From a virus, in the IMG/VR virus record IMGVR_UViG_3300040751_002983, positions 1 through 20,890 of that record: 20,890 nucleotides of DNA; one strand, 5' to 3'. The position numbers and the translations under genes were made by a program. Shown here one piece after another: positions 14,076-20,760 of the stretch. Below the pieces are notes generated by a model. That model did no database searches, had not been told where the DNA came from, and saw only the letters and a program-made list of their open reading frames with translations. The number at the start of each line of letters is the position of its first letter. Positions within the stretch are counted from its first letter, which is position 1.

Positions 14076-14557
14076 TAGATGGTAAAATCACAGTGGCATG
14101 GACTGAAGATGATTACATCAATTTGCCATGGTCCACAAATGATGTTCACGAGGAAAAGTTCAATTCAACCGTTGAGACAAAGAACTACAACGTGGGAGTG
14201 TCCATGTGTTTTGATGAACAATTACTGAAAAAGTTTTACGATGCTGTTTCTTCTTTACCGCTTGAGAAAAAAGTTGTTGCTGTCAACAAACTTTCTCCAG
14301 GACAGATACTTCCTTATCATACAGACAAATACAAGACCTACAGGGATAGAAACAACATAAATGAAAATGACGCCGTCCAAAGAATAATAGTGTTCTTACA
14401 CGATCAAAAGGCGGGACACCAACTATGGATAGGCAATCGTTTCTGTACCGGAGATGCCGGCAGTTATTTTGGTTGGGGACAAGGCACAGAGCACATGGCC
14501 GCTAATCTAGGGCACGAGGACAGATACATTCTACAGGTCACGGGATTGAAATGTTAA
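14072..14557 (+). CDS. 2-oxoglutarate/Fe(II) oxygenase-like protein, 161 aa (copy 2)
   Basis: H83-x-D85 in LPYHTDKY, His141 in GTEHMAA and Arg151 in DRYILQVTG match the iron triad and co-substrate Arg, within strands RIIVFLHDQKAGH and WIGNRF. The layout parallels the larger protein at 6891-7547 (HVD, then H, then R, then TG). It is short for the fold, so it may be a minimal core. The ATG overlaps the stop of the glycosyltransferase-like gene (ATGA), and the stop overlaps the next start by seven bases. Likely hydroxylates a sugar, amino acid or amidino precursor made by the same operon, but that is inference. Confidence 0.7.
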   Translation: MIDGKITVAWTEDDYINLPWSTNDVHEEKFNSTVETKNYNVGVSMCFDEQLLKKFYDAVSSLPLEKKVVAVNKLSPGQILPYHTDKYKTYRDRNNINENDAVQRIIVFLHDQKAGHQLWIGNRFCTGDAGSYFGWGQGTEHMAANLGHEDRYILQVTGLKC

Positions 14558-15537
14558 GCAGGAACGAATACAGTCAATTGAAAACAGTGATAGTCGGTGA
14601 TGCCACTGGTGCGAAGATTCCTGCACACGATATCAGTTTGCGTTGTGTGAACTACGCTGACAAGTCAAGCGATGATCAATTGCCAACACCAGGACCATAT
14701 CCTAAACAGGTGATTGATGAATCAAATGAAGACATAGCAAAGTTCATACAGTTCCTGGAGGGAGAATCGGTAAACGTACTGCGTCCTGATCCCAAACACG
14801 ATCCAGAGTATTATACATATTGTCCAAGGGACACAGTTTTCGTACACGGAGACAAGGTACTGTTCACACCAATGGCATTGAGGGCAAGGGCACAAGAGTT
14901 TCAGGCCTACATTGATTTGTTCAAACCCTTTGATGTGCGTAAGGAAGTTGTAATGATAGACAGAGATGACAACCTCTACAATGACAAATGCATCGGTGAT
15001 CCAAACGTACTGGCACTTAACGAGACTGTAAACTGTTTTGATGCCGCCAACGTGCTGAGACACAACGACGACATATATTATTTGGTAAGCAACAGCGGAA
15101 ACAAGAAAGGTGCTGAATACCTACAAGGATTCTTAGGCAACGAAGTAAAGGTACACACACTTGAGGACGTGTATTCCTATATGCATCTTGACAGTACAAT
15201 CGCTTTCCTACGAGATGGTTTGCTGTTGGTCAATCCAAGTAGAATAAAGGACAAGGAACAGTTGCCAAAGTCATTACAGGATTGGGATATAATATGGGCA
15301 CCCGAGCCAGTGGAGATAGGACACTACCCTGGCCTGTGTAACTCAAGTCCATGGTTGAGCATCAACTTACTTTCTATCAACGAGAAACTGGTAGTGTTAG
15401 AAGAACACCAGCACAATCTCAGACAAGAGTTGGAGAAACACGGAATAGAATGTGCCATGTTACCTCTGAGACACGCCGTTACCTTGGGAGGTTGTTTCCA
15501 TTGTATAACAGCAGATGTGGAGAGGCAGGATGTTTAA
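14551..15537 (+). CDS. Amidinotransferase-fold enzyme (glycine/inosamine amidinotransferase-like) copy 1, complete catalytic triad
   Basis: 328 residues. CPRDTVFVHGDKVLFTPM (91-108) and FDAANVLR (163-170, Asp164) are followed by MHLDST (211-216, His212) and GGCFHCITADV (313-323, Cys318), the Cys-His-Asp arrangement of glycine, inosamine and lysine amidinotransferases. These move an amidino group from arginine to an amine. The start overlaps the oxygenase gene by seven bases. A second, more divergent copy follows directly, and a DegT-type aminotransferase comes after that. Streptomycin-type gene clusters also pair such an enzyme (StrB1) with an aminotransferase (StrS). The acceptor amine here is unknown. 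Confidence 0.88.
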   Translation: MLSRNEYSQLKTVIVGDATGAKIPAHDISLRCVNYADKSSDDQLPTPGPYPKQVIDESNEDIAKFIQFLEGESVNVLRPDPKHDPEYYTYCPRDTVFVHGDKVLFTPMALRARAQEFQAYIDLFKPFDVRKEVVMIDRDDNLYNDKCIGDPNVLALNETVNCFDAANVLRHNDDIYYLVSNSGNKKGAEYLQGFLGNEVKVHTLEDVYSYMHLDSTIAFLRDGLLLVNPSRIKDKEQLPKSLQDWDIIWAPEPVEIGHYPGLCNSSPWLSINLLSINEKLVVLEEHQHNLRQELEKHGIECAMLPLRHAVTLGGCFHCITADVERQDV

Positions 15538-16636
15538 GGTCACACACCAATGGAACAAACTGAAAACCTGTGTGGTTGGCAGTGCCTATCCACCAGAAGT
15601 TTTTGATTTCATCAAGGACGCGAAGTTGAGAAACAGTTTTGAGAAACTTGCCATAGAGACGGAAGAGGACATACAACAACTCGCCAAGTTCCTACAATCA
15701 TTTGGCATAGAAGTTGTGAGGCCAACAATGCCCAAGGACTTGAAGGAATTCAGGATAGACAAAGGTTACATAGCACCTCCCATATCGGCCAGAGATTTCA
15801 TGACAATGGTAGATGACAAACTGTACTACCCAGGACTGCCCAACGTGAATCACGCCTGGAACACATTCAAGGACAAGAAGAATCTAGAAGACATCACCAG
15901 AGAAACAATACACACAGACAAAAACGTAAGGGCACAGTGGTTACAGTTCCAAAGGGAAGACAAGGCAGTGTTTGACAAGAAGGTTGGTTTCTACAAGGAC
16001 ATCTTTACTTTGGCACTGCAACAGGGCAATGAAGTTGTTGCCAGTCCTATAGACTACATGAACTCCTCATTCATCACAAGATTGGGAGACAAGATGATCG
16101 TTGGCACACAGAACTACTATGACAATCACGGCGAGATCAAAGACAGGTTCTCGAGACTGTTCCCTGGTAAACAGATACACGTGGCATCGAGTGAAGGGCA
16201 CTCAGATGGATGTTTCACTCCTATAACCGAGGAACTGATCATATCTGCCTACGAGGCCATAGACTACAAGACCACTTTCCCCAACGCGGAGGTCGTAGAA
16301 GTGCCACCAGAGATAACACTGAAGGACAACAAGTTCAAACAGAAGATACTGACAGGAGAGCACAAATGGTTCTTGGAAGGCATGGAGAACGACAAGGCTT
16401 TGGTCGAAATGGTTAATCACTACTTCAACACCTGGATAGGAGATGTGAACGAGACAGCGTTCATGGTAAACATCTTGATGCTAGACAAGAAGAATGCTTT
16501 GTGTAGCACAGACAACAAGCAGGTGAGGGAAGCGATGAAGAGACACGGGGTTGAATTACACATCACACCATTCAGACACAGATGGTTCTGGGACACAGGC
16601 ATACATTGCCTGACACAGGATTTGGACAGGGACTAA
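15530..16636 (+). CDS. Amidinotransferase-fold enzyme copy 2, Asp position replaced
   Basis: 368 residues from the ATG at 15530. The ATG at 15515 lies five codons earlier, but 15530 overlaps the upstream stop in the usual way. It keeps the histidine block SSEGHSDGCF (His224) and the cysteine block WDTGIHCLTQDL (Cys360). At the place matching FDAAN of copy 1 it reads MNSSF (177-181), so the catalytic Asp is Asn178. ARD at 87-89 corresponds to PRD of copy 1. The catalytic cysteine is present, so it may still react with amidino compounds, perhaps with changed specificity or as a hydrolase. It may act as a pair with copy 1. Confidence 0.82.
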   Translation: MFKVTHQWNKLKTCVVGSAYPPEVFDFIKDAKLRNSFEKLAIETEEDIQQLAKFLQSFGIEVVRPTMPKDLKEFRIDKGYIAPPISARDFMTMVDDKLYYPGLPNVNHAWNTFKDKKNLEDITRETIHTDKNVRAQWLQFQREDKAVFDKKVGFYKDIFTLALQQGNEVVASPIDYMNSSFITRLGDKMIVGTQNYYDNHGEIKDRFSRLFPGKQIHVASSEGHSDGCFTPITEELIISAYEAIDYKTTFPNAEVVEVPPEITLKDNKFKQKILTGEHKWFLEGMENDKALVEMVNHYFNTWIGDVNETAFMVNILMLDKKNALCSTDNKQVREAMKRHGVELHITPFRHRWFWDTGIHCLTQDLDRD

Positions 16637-17223
16637 TGGAAGCAGTAAGGAAATTCGAAAAGGAACTAGCAGAATTTTATGGAGCACCATACGCCGTGGC
16701 TACTGACAGTTGTACCCACGCCATCGAGTTGTGCCTCCGACATAGGAAACCCGCACCAGGTATAGAACTGACAATACCCTCGAGGACATACATCAGCATA
16801 CCTTTCACTTTGATCAAACTTGGACTGGAATGGAAATTTATAGATCAGGTTTGGCAGGACTTCTATTACATAAACGGAACTAACGTGATCGATGCCGCTG
16901 TGTATTTTCAGCGAGGAGGCTACGTTCCTAACAGTCTGATGTGCCTCAGTTTTCAGTTCAGGAAAACATTAAGCCTGGGCAGGGGTGGTGCCATACTCTG
17001 TGAGAGAGCAGAAGATTATGAAACACTTAAAATGATGTCATACGACGGACGATCAGATGACAAACCCTGGCGTGAACAGAACATCTCACAGATGGGGTAT
17101 CATTACTACATGACACCCGAGACGGCAGAACTAGGAAGTAGCAAGTTAAAGACAGCAGTTCCTAAACCCGTACAGGGCAGTGATGACTACCCGTATCTTC
17201 CAACAATGGATATCTTTAAATAA
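16636..17223 (+). CDS. Mini DegT/DnrJ/EryC1/StrS aminotransferase, 195 aa
   Basis: Matches the N-terminal part of DegT-type sugar aminotransferases: FYGAPYAVATDSCTHAI (15-30, phosphate-binding), TYISIPFTL (51-59), VIDAAVYF (84-91, Asp86 near the pyridine nitrogen) and FQFRKTLSLGRGGAIL (106-121, with Lys110 as the PLP Schiff-base lysine). The cellular enzymes are about 370-400 residues. Here the middle of the large domain and the C-terminal domain are missing. The ATG overlaps the stop of the previous gene (TAATG). An ATG at 16582 exists, but it reads through that gene in another frame. PLP enzymes of this kind transfer an amino group to a keto-sugar. Whether the short form is active alone is uncertain. 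Confidence 0.78.
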   Translation: MEAVRKFEKELAEFYGAPYAVATDSCTHAIELCLRHRKPAPGIELTIPSRTYISIPFTLIKLGLEWKFIDQVWQDFYYINGTNVIDAAVYFQRGGYVPNSLMCLSFQFRKTLSLGRGGAILCERAEDYETLKMMSYDGRSDDKPWREQNISQMGYHYYMTPETAELGSSKLKTAVPKPVQGSDDYPYLPTMDIFK

Positions 17224-17225
17224 GG

Positions 17226-18446
17226 CTAACTTGATCTTGTGTTTCCAAAGTGTATCACGTGATATCTTTCATCACTGAAGCACCTCCACGGATCGACAAC
17301 CGTTGAACCAGGCTTGAGATCGAAATGCAGTTTCTGTTTGTACACCTTACCGGTGTGTGAATAAGTGGTCTGGGGATCGTGTGCCATCACGCAGACACAG
17401 TCTTGTTCACCATCTAAAATGTCATCTGTCTCTTTGTCGGCGAACTTGACTTCGACGCCCATCTCCGTCAGATAACCTGCCAACAGCACAGAGGGTGAAC
17501 CAATGGTGTAAGGCACAGATGGCTTATAGGCCTTACCGTTTATCACACAAGGTTTACTCTGTTTCTTACAGATGTCAGCGATAAAGACAGCCATGTTTTT
17601 TGTCTGTTGCTCTCTGGCATGACTAATGGCATTGAAAAGATCGTATCCCAGATCTAGTTTTTCGGCCAACCAACTGAGTGCTATATTATCTCGTGGATGA
17701 CAGGCACCACCATCACCCATACCTGATTTGTAATATCCTTGCCCTGTTATCCTGATGTTGGCTGTTTTGAATGCGTCTGTGATCTTGTCAACGTTCATGT
17801 GTCCTATCTTCTGTGCCACGTCCTGTATCATGTTAACGAGACTGAGTCTGGCTGAAATCATTGTGTTATAGAATATTTTGAAACCTTCTGCTTCTTCCCA
17901 GGTACCTATCATTTGCTTGGCACCGTTGAGTATCAACTTCTTATAGAAGCGTGAGACTATCCTTGCCGCTCTGGTCTCCTCACCGTGTTCTGTTCCTATG
18001 ATCACCATGTCTGGGTGTACCATGTCATATGCCTCTGATCCCATTGCTATAAGATATGGGTTGTAAACGAACTGCATATCCTTTGTGTACCTTGAGAACT
18101 CTCTCCTTGTGGTTCCTGGCAACACAGTGCTTATGAGTGCCACTATCTGGTCCTTGTTGGCGTATCTCTGGCACTGTTTCAAAACTCCAATCACTGTTGT
18201 GTAGTCGAAGTCCTTGTTGGGCAAGTGGGTAGTTGGATTACTCCCGTCGTAGTCTTTGTCGTGTGGTGTTGGGACTGCGACAAATATTATCTCAGTGCCC
18301 TGAAAAACCTGTTTGATGTCACTGGTAATTTTTACGTGTGGAGACACCCTGTGTTCTACGTCATACCCGATCACAGTGTGCTGTCGTGTCATTTCCTCCG
18401 CACAGGGAAGGCCTAGTTTACCAAGTCCTATGAAACCTATCTTCAT
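17226..18446 (-). CDS. UDP-glucose/GDP-mannose 6-dehydrogenase family enzyme
   Basis: 406 residues. The Rossmann start is MKIGFIGLGKLG (1-12), then IIFVAVPTP (53-61). EEAEGFKIFYNTM at 184-196 is the central-domain Glu...Lys helix, and GMGDGGACHPRDN at 242-254 holds the catalytic Cys249, in place of GFGGxCFPKD of cellular enzymes. It oxidises a nucleotide sugar to the uronic acid with two NAD+. The length is near the usual 390-450. It is translated after the glycosyltransferase-like gene with a four-base overlap (ATGA). An ATTAAATA box lies four bases before its ATG, inside the previous gene. The nucleotide base and sugar cannot be told from the sequence. Confidence 0.88.
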   Translation of the reverse strand: MKIGFIGLGKLGLPCAEEMTRQHTVIGYDVEHRVSPHVKITSDIKQVFQGTEIIFVAVPTPHDKDYDGSNPTTHLPNKDFDYTTVIGVLKQCQRYANKDQIVALISTVLPGTTRREFSRYTKDMQFVYNPYLIAMGSEAYDMVHPDMVIIGTEHGEETRAARIVSRFYKKLILNGAKQMIGTWEEAEGFKIFYNTMISARLSLVNMIQDVAQKIGHMNVDKITDAFKTANIRITGQGYYKSGMGDGGACHPRDNIALSWLAEKLDLGYDLFNAISHAREQQTKNMAVFIADICKKQSKPCVINGKAYKPSVPYTIGSPSVLLAGYLTEMGVEVKFADKETDDILDGEQDCVCVMAHDPQTTYSHTGKVYKQKLHFDLKPGSTVVDPWRCFSDERYHVIHFGNTRSS

Positions 18447-19627
18447 TTTATATTTAATTTATGCCACTGTTTGAAATCCATGAGATGCTTGTGATTGTGT
18501 TCTAGTATTGGAGTCATCTCTTTGAACATCGATAGCAACTCCTCTTCGGATTTGGCACAAAGATTCTTAAGTATTTTGGTCAACTTTGATATCTTGTTGA
18601 AATCTGTAGTGCCCATATCATCGTAACTCTCGTCCCAAAAGTCACTGAAAGTTTTGAATCCTATTTCCTTTAGGTAGGCCAGTGTGCCGTTGTCGCCGTT
18701 GATCAGGAAAGGTCTACACAGGTTGATACACCTATAGGTCTTTTCGGTAACAAAGGTCAGATGATCGATCTGATGCGTCTCGTTGACTAGATTAACAAAC
18801 ACATCTTCCAGCAGAAAAGTCTCATCCTGTCCATTGGCGTGGGTCAGCACCTTGTCGTTGTTTGGCTTGTCGATGTCGTAGGGCAGTGACTTGATGAAAT
18901 TGTCACAGGAATCTTGGTCCCAGCAATCTAGACTGGCGAGGTATTGATTAGTGGTCAGCACACCCCCATTCATGTATTTGAAATCGTCATACTCGGCACA
19001 GGAGACCTTGCCGTGCTTCAGCAGGTCGTTCTTGTACAGGGAGTAGGTCATGCCATACCTGTGGTGCCTCTTGACTCCTCTGCCCATGGATATGAAAACT
19101 TTATTGATTTGCTCGAGTCCAAGCCAGGGCATTTTCATTTTCTTCTGCTCCTCGAGGAAATAATCAAAGTGTATGAACTTGGCTTTTACCCAATCGGGTA
19201 TGATGTCTTTCACGCACACCAACCATACGATGTTTTGTTCTTTGATACCGTGTTTTTCAAACTGTGCTATGACTTTTGAGTATGTGCTCCGTATTGGTCC
19301 TCTTTCAAATATGGGCCACGCTTCCGAGATCATGAATATTATTGGTACTAGTTTTTCTTCCTTAAGGAGTTTGAGATGATCATCATCTATGAGACTACAG
19401 AAATCCATTGTTTCCATTGTGAATGGTTCTCTAATAAAGAACGGAAAGTAAACGGTTGGTGCCGACGCTGGCCAGGTATCATCCCAAACGATCTTCGTGG
19501 AAGGATCAATGAAGTGTGGTATACAACCTTTCATTTCTGCTAGTGTTTCAAAATGTAGGCTGGCACTGGAATCGAACCTCTCGTGAAACTCTTTATTGTC
19601 TATTATGGTAAATCTAATGTCATTCAT
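18443..19627 (-). CDS. Glycosyltransferase-like protein 3 (TEK...GFKTF...DESYD family)
   Basis: 394 residues. FVTEKTYRC at 292-300, RPFLINGDNG at 305-314, and GFKTFSDFWDESYD at 323-336 follow the pattern of the other two copies (1414-2544, 13089-14075), and this copy keeps the clearest TEK motif. The N-terminal part (residues 40-180) holds hydrophobic strands typical of a GT-B half. It heads the minus-strand operon, followed by the UDP-sugar dehydrogenase. A late-type ATTAAATA box lies ten bases before the ATG. A sugar transferase using the uronate made by the neighbouring enzyme is plausible. Confidence 0.67.
   Translation of the reverse strand: MNDIRFTIIDNKEFHERFDSSASLHFETLAEMKGCIPHFIDPSTKIVWDDTWPASAPTVYFPFFIREPFTMETMDFCSLIDDDHLKLLKEEKLVPIIFMISEAWPIFERGPIRSTYSKVIAQFEKHGIKEQNIVWLVCVKDIIPDWVKAKFIHFDYFLEEQKKMKMPWLGLEQINKVFISMGRGVKRHHRYGMTYSLYKNDLLKHGKVSCAEYDDFKYMNGGVLTTNQYLASLDCWDQDSCDNFIKSLPYDIDKPNNDKVLTHANGQDETFLLEDVFVNLVNETHQIDHLTFVTEKTYRCINLCRPFLINGDNGTLAYLKEIGFKTFSDFWDESYDDMGTTDFNKISKLTKILKNLCAKSEEELLSMFKEMTPILEHNHKHLMDFKQWHKLNIK
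18451..18458 (-). promoter_or_regulatory. Possible internal late-type box ATTAAATA before the dehydrogenase gene
   Basis: Identical to the box at 19638-19645 and four bases before the ATG at 18446, but it lies in the end of the upstream coding region, so chance is possible. Confidence 0.35.
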
Positions 19628-19637
19628 TGGACTACCA

Positions 19638-19645
19638 TATTTAAT
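19638..19645 (-). promoter_or_regulatory. Late-type promoter box ATTAAATA
   Basis: Lies ten bases before the ATG at 19627 in non-coding sequence, on the strand of glycosyltransferase-like gene 3. Confidence 0.5.
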
Positions 19646-19664
19646 CCTGGAGTATTATGTGTAT

Positions 19665-19686
19665 GGCTCGCTATTGGCTCGCTATT
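19665..19686. repeat. Tandem 11-base repeat GGCTCGCTATT, two exact copies
   Basis: Copies at 19665-19675 and 19676-19686, in the short gap between two minus-strand genes. No hairpin or T-run makes it a terminator. The function is unknown; it may be a slippage product or a protein-binding site. Confidence 0.75.
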
Positions 19687-19705
19687 AGGTCTTTGAATTT
19701 TGAGA

Positions 19706-19942
19706 TTATTTTGAATAGTCTGGCAGAGGTCCACCGTACTTCTTGCCCTTGATACGTTTACCACTGACCTTCATGGTCTTGCCGCCCACTTTCTCGTTAC
19801 GCTTGCCGGTGCGTTTCATCTTGCCCTGTGATTTACAACTGCTGACCCAACTGGCGGGCAGGCTCGACATAGGTTTGCTACACGCTCCTTTGGGTGCTGG
19901 TCCTATGTTCTCGTGTGTGTTGTATATCTCGAATATCTTCAT
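19706..19942 (-). CDS. Small basic phage protein, 78 aa
   Basis: Begins MKIFEIYNTHENIG and ends KGKKYGGPLPDYSK, with the middle SCKSQGKMKRTGKRN and KVGGKTMKVSGKRIKGKK. This pattern, with a CKSQG block and repeated VGGK/SGKR units, resembles small basic proteins I recall from marine T4-like phages, but no function is known to me. The ATG at 19942 is chosen over the one at 19990, because it lies eight bases after a late-type box and starts the conserved-looking part. It may bind DNA or RNA. It is transcribed alone, away from the repeat region at 20027-20114. Confidence 0.7.
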   Translation of the reverse strand: MKIFEIYNTHENIGPAPKGACSKPMSSLPASWVSSCKSQGKMKRTGKRNEKVGGKTMKVSGKRIKGKKYGGPLPDYSK

Positions 19943-19950
19943 CGCAACTG

Positions 19951-19958
19951 TATTTAAC
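19951..19958 (-). promoter_or_regulatory. Late-type promoter box GTTAAATA
   Basis: Eight bases before the ATG at 19942 on the minus strand; same TTAAATA core as the boxes at 13076 and 19638. Confidence 0.5.
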
Positions 19959-20026
19959 ACATCTATCCGGGTCAAGTTGATCTTGTACAAAGTGTAGCAC
20001 CTGTAATAAAATGTTATCAGTTCGTT

Positions 20027-20114
20027 AGTTTAAGCATCAGTTTAAGCATCAGTTTAAGCATTAGCATTAGCATCAGTATTAGCATTGTAAGGTTTAATGT
20101 GTAAGGTGTAAGGT
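20027..20114. repeat. Nested short tandem repeats in a divergent intergenic region
   Basis: The 12-base unit AGTTTAAGCATC occurs at 20027-20038 and 20039-20050 and, with a final T, at 20051-20062. It is followed by 6-base units AGCATT/AGCATC/AGTATT to 20086, then GTAAGG/GTAAGGT units at 20087-20092, 20101-20107 and 20108-20114. The tract ends just before the late box at 20116. There are no spacers and no long dyad. Confidence 0.85.
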
Positions 20115-20115
20115 C

Positions 20116-20123
20116 TATAAATA
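20116..20123 (+). promoter_or_regulatory. T4-type late promoter box TATAAATA
   Basis: Exact consensus, five bases before the ATG at 20129; the same spacing as at 1400-1407 and 13076-13083. Confidence 0.75.
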
Positions 20124-20128
20124 CTCAT

Positions 20129-20650
20129 ATGAAGATCACAGAAATCACCTTAGTGCCAATCAAACTAGATGACACTAAATCTAGTGCCACAATATCTAGT
20201 ACCATCAAAGGAGACCAGACACAAGATATAGTGCCACAGGATATAGTGTCAGAGAATATATCGGCACTGGAGGTTGACAGCATTGAGGAACACCCAGACC
20301 ATTCCGCCATCGCTGAAGGCGTGAGCCAGATCCTGAGACGAACCAAGGGCCGTAAACCCAAACAAGGATTCAGGTGTTCATCGGGACCAAGGAAAGGTCG
20401 TATCGTGGCCAAGCCATCGACCTGTTTCCAAAGGACAGACCCTGTGAAGTCCGCCAAGATCAGGAAGAAGCGTCAGGCCAAGGCCACCATCGCGGGTAAG
20501 AAATTGGCCCAGACCAAGAGGGCAGGTGCGGGTTCACTGAGGTTGAAGGGTGCCCAGATCAAGAAGAGATCCCAAAGGGGCAAGAGTTTCAGCCCAAAAT
20601 TAGGTGGTAGGTCACCTATCAAATCTAAGGTAGTCAAACCAAAGAAATGA
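20129..20650 (+). CDS. Two-part basic phage protein, 173 aa
   Basis: The first ~60 residues are acidic and Ser/Thr-rich (MKITEITLVPIKLDD, then many Asp, Glu, Ser). The rest is strongly basic, beginning with GFRCSSGPRKGRIVAKPSTC at about 80-99 and continuing as a Lys/Arg tail with GRSPIKSKVV near the end. The basic part, with its RCSSGPRKGRIVAKPS block, is of a kind I recall from T4-like marine phages. It may package or bind DNA, or be a virion protein. Two cysteines flank the block. It is led by an exact TATAAATA box and followed by a 37-residue gene that overlaps its stop. Confidence 0.75.
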   Translation: MKITEITLVPIKLDDTKSSATISSTIKGDQTQDIVPQDIVSENISALEVDSIEEHPDHSAIAEGVSQILRRTKGRKPKQGFRCSSGPRKGRIVAKPSTCFQRTDPVKSAKIRKKRQAKATIAGKKLAQTKRAGAGSLRLKGAQIKKRSQRGKSFSPKLGGRSPIKSKVVKPKK

Positions 20651-20760
20651 AATACATAGATTGGGTAAGAAGGCAGATACGCCTTTTGAAACTTTCAAAT
20701 GTGATCCGATTTCCTATAGAGAAAAGATCGGAACAGATCCAAAAGGAAAAAAAGGACTAG
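20647..20760 (+). CDS. Small basic protein, 37 aa
   Basis: The ATG at 20647 overlaps the TGA of the previous gene (ATGA), typical of coupled phage genes. It encodes MKYIDWVRRQIRLLKL, then a Lys/Glu-rich helix ending KEKKD. No family recognised. The TAG stop shares the CTAG palindrome with the stop of the opposite-strand gene. Confidence 0.55.
   Translation: MKYIDWVRRQIRLLKLSNVIRFPIEKRSEQIQKEKKD

Noticed and set aside
20027-20086. CRISPR-like array
   Set aside because: Units are directly adjacent with no spacers, and no cas genes are present.
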